From Aquimonas sp046318115 (lineage in GTDB: Bacteria; Pseudomonadota; Gammaproteobacteria; Xanthomonadales; Xanthomonadaceae), in NCBI GenBank assembly GCA_046318115.1, contig JBKCVA010000092.1, positions 1-49,036 on the forward strand: a stretch of 49,036 nt of DNA, given 5' to 3'. The position numbers and the translations under genes were made by a program. The notes beneath the pieces are model-generated. The model was not told where the DNA came from and did no database searches. It saw only the letters and a program-made list of their open reading frames with translations. This document shows, one piece after another, positions 33,046 to 41,204 of this stretch (positions are counted from its first letter, which is position 1; the number at the start of each line of letters is the position of its first letter).

Positions 33046-35208
33046 TCACGGCAACAGAAGATCGAACGGGACCGACCAGAGCGTACGGCCACGCCCCGCC
33101 ACCAGCATCCTTCCGCCCTCGGCGGTCAACAGTCGACCGCGGATTCGCTCGGCTCTACCATCCGCGATGAAGTCAACTTGCTCGCCGTCATCGGGCTCGT
33201 CATGGGCTTCGAGCAGACCGATGCGTACGGCCTCCGCAACAGTGTCTTCAATCGCCTTGCGCAGCGGCGCCCCACCGTCCGCAGTCCACGCGCTGCGTGC
33301 AGTCGCCTTGTCACCGGCCCCCACCGCACTCGACATCACCACGATGTCGCGCTGGGAGAGCCGCTTCGGCTCACGCCCTGAGCGGTCGAACAGGCTGACC
33401 TGAAGACTGACCTGGACCTGCCGGTAGTCCTCGGTCAAGGTCAGGGCCGGCACCGCCCCCTGATCGAGCCACTTGGCGGGCGCCAGCATGAGCGCGCGCG
33501 GCGCGCTTCTCGCCTCCCTGAAGCGACTGAACACCTTGGCATCGACGCTCCTGACCTCGGCATGCGCAGCCCGACGAAGCGAGGAGATGCCCATGCCCCG
33601 TTCGAGCCCGGTTCTGACCGCGTCCCGCACCAGTCCCTCTGGCAGCTTGTCGCGAAGAGGCTGCAAGCCACGGTTCGCCTGCGCCTGCACTTCCGCCTGG
33701 ATCAGCGCATTCACCACGAGCCCTGCGCCGGCCTGATTGAACCGCCGCATGTCGACGCCCACGTTGAGCCGTGTCAGGGCCGGCTCGTAGGCCAACATTG
33801 AGTCCGTCAGCATCTCGGATGCTGCGGGAAACGGAATCGCCGCAGCCTGCTGCGCTGGCTGCGCTCGGGACAAGGATTCCATCAATGCGGTATCGGGCTG
33901 CCATTCGAGCCCACGCGTCGAGGACACCCACACGCTCGTACCTGCAATCAGATACTGCAGGGAATGGGACGCAGGCGCGAGGTAGAGCCCCGAACTCGGC
34001 AGGGTGACGTCAGCACGCCAGTCGGTACCGTCGAAGCGCTCCTGCATCGGTTCGCCGAGACCTGCCCATGCTGCAAACCCGAAACTCCCGGAGATGACGC
34101 TGATCGTCGGCGAGAGACCCTGTGCCATGAGTTCCGCGCGATCGACGGCGCGCCAGTTTGCCCCCCCATCCGTCGAGATGTGTCCGTTCAAGATCAGCCC
34201 GTCCCGGGCGGGCCAGACCCCACCCGCGCCCGCAAAAGGAAGCGATCGCGTGGAGACCTGTCCGGTATCGAGATCCAGCGCGAGCCACGAACTGCGCCCA
34301 TAGAGCGCCGCCACGCGATTCGACGAGCGCGCGTAGGACGCCGGCTTGTCGACGGTCTGGACCAGCCGCCAGCCCCCCTTGCGGGCATCGCTGGAATGGA
34401 AGAGGCGTGTCTCCTGCCTGGCGGTGCGGTAATCCGGCGCTGTCGGCGACTCGATCAGGGCAACGGCACAGGCGAACTCAGGCGTGCACGCGACGAAGTC
34501 CACCGGCGCTTCCGGCAGCCCATCGCTCGACAAGTCCATCGATGCACCGTCGAGATCCAGCCAGAACAACTGCGATCGCTCACCGCCAACGACGAACTGG
34601 TTGCCCGCGACATGGGCGTAGGTCGTGGGCCGCCCGCCTCGCATGATTTCGAACGCGCGCCAGCCCGCCTCGTCGCGAACCGCAAGGCGATTGCCGGAGG
34701 CAAGGATCGCCCAGCGATCCCGATCGAGCGCATGGAGGTGCCCCAACCAGACCATCCGATCCTGCAGGGCCTGAGCTTGCTCGGACGCGTCTCGGGGATT
34801 CACGAGTACCGCCAGCGATCCCGAGCTGCGAAGCTCCAGGCGGCCGAGATCGAGGGCGGAGTCGGTCAGTTCAATCGTCGGCATCAGAGCGCGCAGCGGA
34901 CGCTCCGAGCCCGAGGGACGCTTGCCCACCCGCAGCAGGGACGTTTCTCCGAGCGTTGGGGCCATGGTGGCCGCCACGAACGCGTAGCGCCCCGCGGGAA
35001 GCTGCGCGCTGAAGCGGCCGGAGTAGAGCCCGCGATCGCCTTCGACCCGCGGCATCGGAACCCAAGCCCGCGAATCTCCGGATTGCCCTTCGGGCGCGAG
35101 CCAGAGCTGTCGGGGGGCGATGCCATCTGCGTTGATTTCCACGGACAGCCCGGCGCCCACGGACGGCCCCGCAAACGCAAAGAGCAAGGCGCAAAGAAAA
35201 AGCCGCAT
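33046..35208 (-). CDS. Large exported protein with BNR-like repeats, function unknown
   Basis: I do not recognise this 720-residue protein. A signal peptide (MRLFLCALLFAFAGPSVGA) starts it. A beta-rich domain follows (about 20-150), then about 330 residues with irregular beta-propeller-like repeats, including Asp-box-like turns (STDGGANWRAV, VSSTRGLEW). The last 230 residues or so form a separate mixed domain: helices with NVGVDMRRFNQAGAGLVVNA, then a strand pair VQVSLQVSLFDRSG and a helix KAIEDTVAEAVRIG. The role is probably periplasmic or secreted. It is convergent with the second PhaB-like gene, and a 475-base gene-free gap lies upstream. Only a weak ribosome-binding site (GGA) precedes the ATG. 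Confidence 0.75.
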   Translation of the reverse strand: MRLFLCALLFAFAGPSVGAGLSVEINADGIAPRQLWLAPEGQSGDSRAWVPMPRVEGDRGLYSGRFSAQLPAGRYAFVAATMAPTLGETSLLRVGKRPSGSERPLRALMPTIELTDSALDLGRLELRSSGSLAVLVNPRDASEQAQALQDRMVWLGHLHALDRDRWAILASGNRLAVRDEAGWRAFEIMRGGRPTTYAHVAGNQFVVGGERSQLFWLDLDGASMDLSSDGLPEAPVDFVACTPEFACAVALIESPTAPDYRTARQETRLFHSSDARKGGWRLVQTVDKPASYARSSNRVAALYGRSSWLALDLDTGQVSTRSLPFAGAGGVWPARDGLILNGHISTDGGANWRAVDRAELMAQGLSPTISVISGSFGFAAWAGLGEPMQERFDGTDWRADVTLPSSGLYLAPASHSLQYLIAGTSVWVSSTRGLEWQPDTALMESLSRAQPAQQAAAIPFPAASEMLTDSMLAYEPALTRLNVGVDMRRFNQAGAGLVVNALIQAEVQAQANRGLQPLRDKLPEGLVRDAVRTGLERGMGISSLRRAAHAEVRSVDAKVFSRFREARSAPRALMLAPAKWLDQGAVPALTLTEDYRQVQVSLQVSLFDRSGREPKRLSQRDIVVMSSAVGAGDKATARSAWTADGGAPLRKAIEDTVAEAVRIGLLEAHDEPDDGEQVDFIADGRAERIRGRLLTAEGGRMLVAGRGRTLWSVPFDLLLP

Positions 35209-35683
35209 AGTCGGAATCCATGTCCCAATCGGGGTTCAGTGAGCGCAGCGGGAAGTCGACCGCGGAGCAGACCCCAACGGAGCCTCCTCGGTCGATGCAG
35301 GCAGCGGGGCTGGCGAGTATATCCGCGCCCCAACGCACGTCCCCGAAGCCATTGGCGAAACTCTGCCGGACGAGCTCCAGGCGGATATCCGAGCCGCGAT
35401 CTGCCACTCCGTCACTGCTGGCTGACGCCCCCGGCGGCGCCTTGCGCGGTCGGGGCGCACATGGGCAGCCGTCGGAGCGGGTCGCCGTCTCGGCTGATCG
35501 CTGACACGGCGCCTGCGAACGGACTCGCGAAGCCATCGGCGCCAGGGCGGTCGCCAACCGCAGCCTGCGCATGTCTCGAATCGGCCGGATTGGCGCGAAT
35601 CTCTCCACGCAAACATCAGGGCACCACCCACGCCAGGTTCAGCGAGGCTGCGTCCGAGTCCGTGTCGGCCGATACTGCTGCCC
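35209..35683. other. Gene-free gap between divergent genes
   Basis: Both flanking genes read outward, so promoters for each should lie here. I see no convincing -10/-35 pair. Several short frames on each strand translate to Arg/Ser/Pro/Ala-rich sequence without recognisable features. On the minus strand one frame contains a more protein-like stretch (RLELVRQSFANGFGDVRWG), but it has no start with a ribosome-binding site and no recognisable family. Confidence 0.5.
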
Positions 35684-36280
35684 ATGAACTACCTCGCTCA
35701 TCTGCTGCTGGCCGAGCACAGCGACGAAGGCCTGCTCGGCGCCCTGCTCGGCGACTTCGTGACCGGCAGCGCATTCGAAGCCTGGCCGGCGGTCGTGCAG
35801 CGCGAGATTCTGATGCACCGCCGCATCGATGGATTCACCGATCGGCATCCGCAGGTGCTTGCTCTGAAGGCACTGTTCCAACAGGGCCAGCGGCGATTCG
35901 CCGGCATCGCCCTGGACGTGTACTTCGACCATCTGCTCGCGCGCGACTGGGATGCGCATTCGAGCCAGCCGCTGGAGGCGTTCAGCCAGCGCGTCTACGC
36001 CCTGCTGCTGCGGCGCCTGCCCGGGCTGCCACCGCGACTGCAGGCGATGGCGCCGAGGATGGCCTCGGGCGACTGGCTGGGCAGCTACCGGCAGCGGGAG
36101 AACGTGGATCTCGCGGTGAGCGGGATCGCGCGCAGACTCGCTCGCGGCGGCGAGGCCCTGCGCGCCTGCCTGCCGATCCTGCGCGGGCACGAGGCAGAGG
36201 CCGAGGCCGGCTTCGCCGCATTCTTTCCGCAGCTCCGGCGCTTTGCGGAGGTCCTGCGGCCAACGCTGACCCCGGAGTGA
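35684..36280 (+). CDS. acpH: Acyl carrier protein phosphodiesterase (ACP hydrolyase, DUF479)
   Basis: Removes 4'-phosphopantetheine from holo-ACP to give apo-ACP; 198 residues, usual length. The N-terminus MNYLAHLLLA, the LLGDFV block, the conserved MHRRIDGFTDRHP, and the LDVYFDHLLARDW segment are typical of AcpH, a distant HD-fold hydrolase. His and Asp residues in these blocks would bind the metal. There is no clear ribosome-binding site before the ATG. Its substrate acpP is in the fab cluster of this window, but the two genes are not co-transcribed. Confidence 0.9.
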   Translation: MNYLAHLLLAEHSDEGLLGALLGDFVTGSAFEAWPAVVQREILMHRRIDGFTDRHPQVLALKALFQQGQRRFAGIALDVYFDHLLARDWDAHSSQPLEAFSQRVYALLLRRLPGLPPRLQAMAPRMASGDWLGSYRQRENVDLAVSGIARRLARGGEALRACLPILRGHEAEAEAGFAAFFPQLRRFAEVLRPTLTPE

Positions 36281-36421
36281 GGAGCGCGGAGGTGCCGGCG
36301 CGGCGGCGGGCGCGCCTTGGAACACCACGGATCCACTGCCTGCCGGACTGGAACCGCTGACGCGACCTCCATCGCGCGCGAGGCGGCGGAAGTCTTCAGG
36401 ATTGCCTTGGCTTGCTGCCAA

Positions 36422-39400
36422 TCAAGGGCAGCTCGCAGCAGAGCCGCCTTCCGTGGACATCACCCAGCGGTCGCGACCGCCGTCCTTCGCGGCATACAGC
36501 GCCCGATCCGCCCGCTGGATGACGCGCTCCACGGACTCATCGGAATCCGCCAGCGCCACGCCGATGCTGATCGTGTACGCAAGCGGCGGGTGGCCCTCCA
36601 ATTGGACGCGGCGCGCCCGGACATCCGTCACCAGGCGCTCCGCAATCCCGCTCAAGCCGGGAAGCGAAGCGTCATCCAGCAGCACCAGGAACTCCTCGCC
36701 GCCGTAGCGCGCGCAGAGGCAATCCTGGCGGACCTCACGCTGCAGGACGCCTGCGAAGTCGACCAGCACCGCGTCGCCCACCGCGTGTCCATAGCGATCG
36801 TTGATGCGCTTGAAATGGTCGAGATCGATCAGCAGCACGCCGGCCACGCGCGGGCGCCGGTGCTGATCCTCGATCGCATCGAAGAGGGCGCGGCGATTCG
36901 CCAACCCGGTGAGCGGGTCCAGCGCCACCTGCAGTCGCAGACGGGCATTGGCCTGTTCCAGCGCTTCCTTGGCCACGTTCAACTGCCGGGTGCGTTCGCT
37001 GACGGTGAGCTCAAGACCCTGCGCATAGCGATGCGCCTGACGCAGGCGCATTCGGTGGAAGCCGATCCAGGCCAGAACCACCAGCGACGCCATCAGCAGC
37101 CTCGCCCACAGGGTCTGGTGCCAGGCGGTGGCCACATCGACCTGCAGCACCACCTTCTCGACCCCGACGGACTGCGGTCCGTCGAGATGCACCCTGAGTT
37201 CGAGGCGATGCGCACCTGGCGGCAGACGACTGAACACGGCGCTGTGAGCGTCGCCGAGCGGGGTGAACTCGGTCTCCTCAGGCAGCCAGCGATAGGCATA
37301 GCGCACCCGTTCCGGGCGCGCATAGTGGAACGCGCTGAACTCCACCTGCAGCGGCGCATGCGCGTGGTCCAGTGCGATCGCACCGTTGCTCGGCTGCCAG
37401 GGGCCCTGCCCGAGTCGCCATTTCACGACCGCCGGGCGCAGGGCAACGCGACGCGGTGGCACCTCGGCGGGGCGGAAGGCCACAAAGCCGCCGATACCGC
37501 CGAAGTAGAGACGCTCACCATCACTGGCGCTGGCGCCGACATTCTGTTGCGAGCTCAGCAAGCCATCCTGGCTGTCGATGAGGTCCAACTCGCCGCGCTG
37601 CGGGTGATAGCGCAGCAGACCGCGCGGTGACCCAAGCCACAGGCCACCCGCGCCATCGAATTCGATGCTGCTCACGCTGCGCACGCCCGCCTCGACAAGC
37701 AGTGGCTGCCGCTCGAAGCGGGCCTCGTTGGCTTCGGACGCCACGCTGACCAGGCCGCCCGAGGTCGCCAGCCACAGGCGGCCGTCCGAATCGAACTTCT
37801 GTACCCACACCACGGCGCCAGGCAGGGCGTCCGGGTCATTGCCGATCGGGATGGTCCCCAGCGTCCGCAGCGCGGCGTCCAGCCGCAGGATGCCGCGATC
37901 AGTGCCCAGCCAGATATCCTCTCGCCAGCGCTGGATCGACCACACCGCGCGCGTGCTGCCCCCTTCAAGCTCGACCCGCTGCGGTGGGAGGCGGCTGCCA
38001 CTGGTGTCCACGAACAGCCCCCAGGCGGAGCCGATCAACAGTCGCCCATCGCCCAGATCGAAACTCGTCCGCACGCTCTGCAGCGCGGGGTCGACTTCCA
38101 TCAGGCGCGAGCCCTTCGCGCGGAACAGGCCGAACCCGCTGCCGATCAGCATGCTCGCTTCCAGCTCACGCAGATGCCAGATGAATCGGGACTCGATCCG
38201 CCGTCCGCCGAATTCCAGCTGCTGCAGGGGCCAGTGCTGACCTTGGATGCGCTGGGCGGCGTCGACCCAATGCACGCCGGAACCATAGGTGCCGATCCAC
38301 AGACGATCGTTTTGGTCCACGCGAAGCGCCGACACCATCGGGTGTCCCAGCGAGTCGCTGCGCCCTACCACCGGCACCTGCCGTTCGAAGGCTTCATCGA
38401 AGTCGGAAAACCGGGCCAGCCCCGAGCCCCAGACGCCCGCCCACAGACCGTCGCCCTCGGGCTCGGCCGCAAGGCTGGTGATGATGACCCCACTCCCTTC
38501 CCGGGCCTCCCACTCGGGCAGATTGAGGCCGCGCAGGCAGTCGCAATCCCGACGGTAGACGGCAATGCCACGGTTGCTGCCGACGTACATGCGCTCACCC
38601 CGTTCCAACAGGCTGTGCACGCTTGTCGCCCTGAGCGCGCCGCTGTTGCCGAGGCTGGGGTGGAACCCAAAGGTGCGCCCGTCGGCCGGGTCGAAGCGGG
38701 CGAGACCGTCGTTCCAGAAACCGATCCACAGCGCGCCCCGGGCATCCTCGTGGACGGCGGAGACATGGGCGCGGCCTTCCGCGACCTGCGGCAGATCGAG
38801 GGGCTGGAAGCGGAGGCGCAGGCTGCGGGTGTCGAGCGCGTAGACGCCACGCAAGGTCGCCAGCCACAGGGCGGAGCGCCCACTCGACAGACCATTGATC
38901 GCCAGCGGCTCGGTCCAGGGCCGACCCTCGGCATCGAGCAGGGACAGTGGCTGCAAGGGCGCCGGTACGGGGGCATCCTGCCAGCGGTAGAGCTGACCCG
39001 TCTCGGTACCCGCATAGATCCAGCCCGCGGCATCCGCCTCGAGCGCGTAGATGCCGACGATCTCGCCCTGGACCGCCGTCACCTGCTGCAGGCGCTCGGT
39101 GGCGAGATCGAAGCGCAGCAGCCGCGAGCGCGTGGCCAGATAGACCGCCCCGGGGACCGCCAGCATGCGGCGCACGTGCGGATCGGGCGGACTGAGTCCG
39201 GCGTCGACGTCGATTTCCAGGAACCGGTGGCTGTCGAAGCGCACCACTCCGTCCTGCGTGCCGACCCACAGAAAGCCGCGCGAATCCACCGCCAGCGACT
39301 GCACCTGCGCGCTGGGCAGGCCGTCATCCTGACCGTAACGCAGAGCGGCGTCGGCGCGCGGCGGACACAGCGCGCTGCACACCAGGGCCAACAGCGGACA

Positions 39401-39445
39401 CAGCCAGTCGAACAGCGAGCGCGGCCGGCGTGGGGGTCGGATCAC
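36422..39445 (-). CDS. Sensor diguanylate cyclase: periplasmic propeller, Y_Y_Y domain, membrane helix, GGDEF
   Basis: 1007 residues. An N-terminal signal/anchor (LFDWLCPLLALVCSALC) precedes two-component-regulator propeller repeats (about 35-690; for example QDGLPSAQVQSLAVDSRGFLW cut at Leu, and NDGLARFDPADGRTFGF). A Y_Y_Y-like beta domain follows (about 700-770), then a membrane helix (about 781-797, LLMASLVVLAWIGFHRM), a coiled coil (about 805-842) and a GGDEF domain from 843. The active site is GGEEF (about 915-919), so cyclase activity is likely. The inhibitory site reads RQDC instead of RxxD, so product feedback is probably lost. The start is GTG with a weak ribosome-binding site. It presumably links a periplasmic signal to c-di-GMP, which FimX in this window may read. 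Confidence 0.88.
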   Translation of the reverse strand: MIRPPRRPRSLFDWLCPLLALVCSALCPPRADAALRYGQDDGLPSAQVQSLAVDSRGFLWVGTQDGVVRFDSHRFLEIDVDAGLSPPDPHVRRMLAVPGAVYLATRSRLLRFDLATERLQQVTAVQGEIVGIYALEADAAGWIYAGTETGQLYRWQDAPVPAPLQPLSLLDAEGRPWTEPLAINGLSSGRSALWLATLRGVYALDTRSLRLRFQPLDLPQVAEGRAHVSAVHEDARGALWIGFWNDGLARFDPADGRTFGFHPSLGNSGALRATSVHSLLERGERMYVGSNRGIAVYRRDCDCLRGLNLPEWEAREGSGVIITSLAAEPEGDGLWAGVWGSGLARFSDFDEAFERQVPVVGRSDSLGHPMVSALRVDQNDRLWIGTYGSGVHWVDAAQRIQGQHWPLQQLEFGGRRIESRFIWHLRELEASMLIGSGFGLFRAKGSRLMEVDPALQSVRTSFDLGDGRLLIGSAWGLFVDTSGSRLPPQRVELEGGSTRAVWSIQRWREDIWLGTDRGILRLDAALRTLGTIPIGNDPDALPGAVVWVQKFDSDGRLWLATSGGLVSVASEANEARFERQPLLVEAGVRSVSSIEFDGAGGLWLGSPRGLLRYHPQRGELDLIDSQDGLLSSQQNVGASASDGERLYFGGIGGFVAFRPAEVPPRRVALRPAVVKWRLGQGPWQPSNGAIALDHAHAPLQVEFSAFHYARPERVRYAYRWLPEETEFTPLGDAHSAVFSRLPPGAHRLELRVHLDGPQSVGVEKVVLQVDVATAWHQTLWARLLMASLVVLAWIGFHRMRLRQAHRYAQGLELTVSERTRQLNVAKEALEQANARLRLQVALDPLTGLANRRALFDAIEDQHRRPRVAGVLLIDLDHFKRINDRYGHAVGDAVLVDFAGVLQREVRQDCLCARYGGEEFLVLLDDASLPGLSGIAERLVTDVRARRVQLEGHPPLAYTISIGVALADSDESVERVIQRADRALYAAKDGGRDRWVMSTEGGSAASCP

Positions 39446-39577
39446 GGATGCGGCAGGTCGGAAGGTTCGACGGATACTGCTGAGTTACCTGCTGCGAGGC
39501 AAGCGAGGCAGCCCAGGCGCGCCTTCGCCCGGGAGATTCGAAGGGACTTCCGCCCTGCCCTCGGATCGGGAAATCGG

Positions 39578-40126
39578 CTATTCCGGTGCCGGCGTGCTGT
39601 CGGCGCCTCGACGACAGTCTGCAACATCATCGTCGAACAGTCGCCGCATCTGTCCCCCGCTAGGCGCCCAATTGCCCACCCCGCTGTCGTCCACCCGATA
39701 CTCGTAACGGTAGGCAACATCGGCGGGAATCACTTGCCCTTGGTAGAGCGCCCAACCGCAGTAGAGCAGGTTGAGGCGAACCGTACCCGGTCGCGCGGGA
39801 CCGCTGGGTGGGCGCGGATCATCGGGCCACTGCACGCCGCCCCGATGCCGGTGCGCCTGCAGTTGAAGCTCGGTCGGCGGCGCCACTTCGTAGGGCAGCA
39901 CACGTTCGAAACGGAGGGGACGCGCGACGCCTGCGGGCGAATCGCTGCCCAGCAACTGGGCCACCAGCGGATCGTCAGGCTGCAACTCCCCGCTCAGCAC
40001 CAGGGTGGGCTGCCGCGGGCGCGGATCGGCGGGAAACAGCTCATCCGCGCGCGGCGTGTCCTTCGCGAACGCGAGCGGCATCGCCAACAGCATCCCGATC
40101 GCTAGGGCAAACAGAGCAGGCTTCAT
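39578..40126 (-). CDS. Small exported protein, function unknown
   Basis: 182 residues with a clear signal peptide (MKPALFALAIGMLLAMPLAFA). I do not recognise the mature part. It is Pro- and Asp-rich, with two Cys (LLYCGWALYQG and VADCRRGADS) that could form a disulfide in the periplasm, and a RFERVLPYEVAPPTELQLQA segment. The frame is open 27 codons further upstream, but the signal peptide marks the ATG chosen, with GAGAC before it. It lies about 130 bases upstream of the propeller-GGDEF gene on the same strand. It could therefore be its partner, which is inference from position only. Confidence 0.65.
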   Translation of the reverse strand: MKPALFALAIGMLLAMPLAFAKDTPRADELFPADPRPRQPTLVLSGELQPDDPLVAQLLGSDSPAGVARPLRFERVLPYEVAPPTELQLQAHRHRGGVQWPDDPRPPSGPARPGTVRLNLLYCGWALYQGQVIPADVAYRYEYRVDDSGVGNWAPSGGQMRRLFDDDVADCRRGADSTPAPE

Positions 40127-40576
40127 GACGGTCTCAAAGTGCGGCGCATCGAAGGGATGCCGCACGATGCTAACCCGACGAATCCCGCGCGTACGCCAAG
40201 CCCGCAAAGACGTTCACGCCTGCATCAGAGCCTCGCCGCAGGCCTGTGTCGGCGCGGGGAACACCCTCGCTTCGGATCGACGCCAGCAACGCGATGGGAG
40301 CGCATCCGCTGCCGCCAGACTGGCCCTTCAGGACGGGGAGCCAGGGGCCTGCAGTCGAGCGGCCTCGTGCCCCGCACGCCCGAAGGCGGTGTCGGGCCAC
40401 AGAGCGTGCGAAAAAACTCAGATGTCGTAGCAAGGGCGTCTCTACGCGTTCAGTGCAAAGCGCGAGGAGTGAATCCAAGGCTCTTTTTCGAGCCAGTGAG
40501 CGCGGTATTCGCGTTGCGCGCAGTCGCCGCGGGCGGCCAGAGGCGGCCGCAGCAGGCGGAGGGCTCTCACCTGCTC
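40127..40576. other. Gene-free gap, possibly a dispersed noncoding repeat
   Basis: No convincing gene on either strand. The minus strand has a 143-codon open frame with Arg/Ala/Ser-rich, low-protein-likeness translation containing CTERVETPLLRHLSFFARS. I have an impression, not a verified memory, that similar spurious translations recur in Lysobacterales genomes, which would mean a dispersed repeat. A short hairpin (GGCTC/GAGCC with a T-rich loop) lies near 40479-40494. Confidence 0.4.
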
Positions 40577-41149
40577 TCAGGTGTCGTAGCTGCCATCCCA
40601 CGGCGCCATGAACGCCATGTAGTTGCCGGGCATCAGGCTGACGTAGACCGGCTCGAAGTCAGGGTCGTCATCGAAATCCTCGGCCGAGTCGGGAATCAAC
40701 CCGAAGCTGAGGCCGAAGCGCTCAACCCGGAAAGGCTTCGCCTTGATGTCGCCGGGCACCCAACCCGGACAGCTGGCCAACAGGGCCCGAATGCCCGCCT
40801 CGACGACCGGATTGGCCTCAGCGACGTTGCCCGGCAGAAGATGGGCGCGCCCAGCGCCCACCAGGTCTTCGCGGGAACCCAAGGCCTCGATCCGGGCTTC
40901 CAGAAGGTCGCCTTCCGGGCTGAATCGGTAGAGCGCGAGAAACTCCCGCGAGGTTTGCCCACCGGCTGCGGGCACAAACGGCGTGGTGATGAAGATGCCC
41001 TGGCCGTCGGGCAACCGGCCCACCCAGCGACCGTGGTGATCGTCGTGAGGAATGACCAGCACCTCGGGCGGAAACACAGCGCTGGCGGGCGCGTCGTCCC
41101 GGTCGCGCGGATGTCCGCCCAGCAGGGCCGCCCACAGGCGTTTCAGCAT
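40577..41149 (-). CDS. Conserved-looking protein downstream of phaE-phaC, function unknown
   Basis: 190 residues, acidic, no signal peptide, no membrane helix beyond a weakly hydrophobic N-terminus (MLKRLWAALLGG). It contains FPPEVLVIPHDDHHGRWVG, a GIFITTPFVPAAGG segment, RFSPEGDLLEARIEALGS, and an Asp-rich C-terminal stretch (DSAEDFDDDPDFEPVYVSLM) ending in FMAPWDGSYDT. I do not recognise a family. The start codon chosen has GGGAG 9 bases upstream. It is 55 bases after the phaC stop on the same strand with no terminator between, so it is probably part of the PHA operon. Confidence 0.72.
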   Translation of the reverse strand: MLKRLWAALLGGHPRDRDDAPASAVFPPEVLVIPHDDHHGRWVGRLPDGQGIFITTPFVPAAGGQTSREFLALYRFSPEGDLLEARIEALGSREDLVGAGRAHLLPGNVAEANPVVEAGIRALLASCPGWVPGDIKAKPFRVERFGLSFGLIPDSAEDFDDDPDFEPVYVSLMPGNYMAFMAPWDGSYDT

Positions 41150-41204
41150 GGACAAAGGCTCCCGCACAAGGTGGACGGGCGCCCTTGCCGACTCGATGCA
41201 AAGC

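Noticed and set aside
33964..36360. Long plus-strand open frame of about 800 codons
   Set aside because: It is antisense to the exported-protein gene and continues through the gap and acpH in the wrong frame. Translation is Arg/Pro/Ala-rich with no domain, typical of high-GC shadow frames.
38174..40105. Plus-strand frame of about 640 codons opposite the propeller-GGDEF gene
   Set aside because: Shadow; the minus strand carries recognisable propeller repeats throughout.
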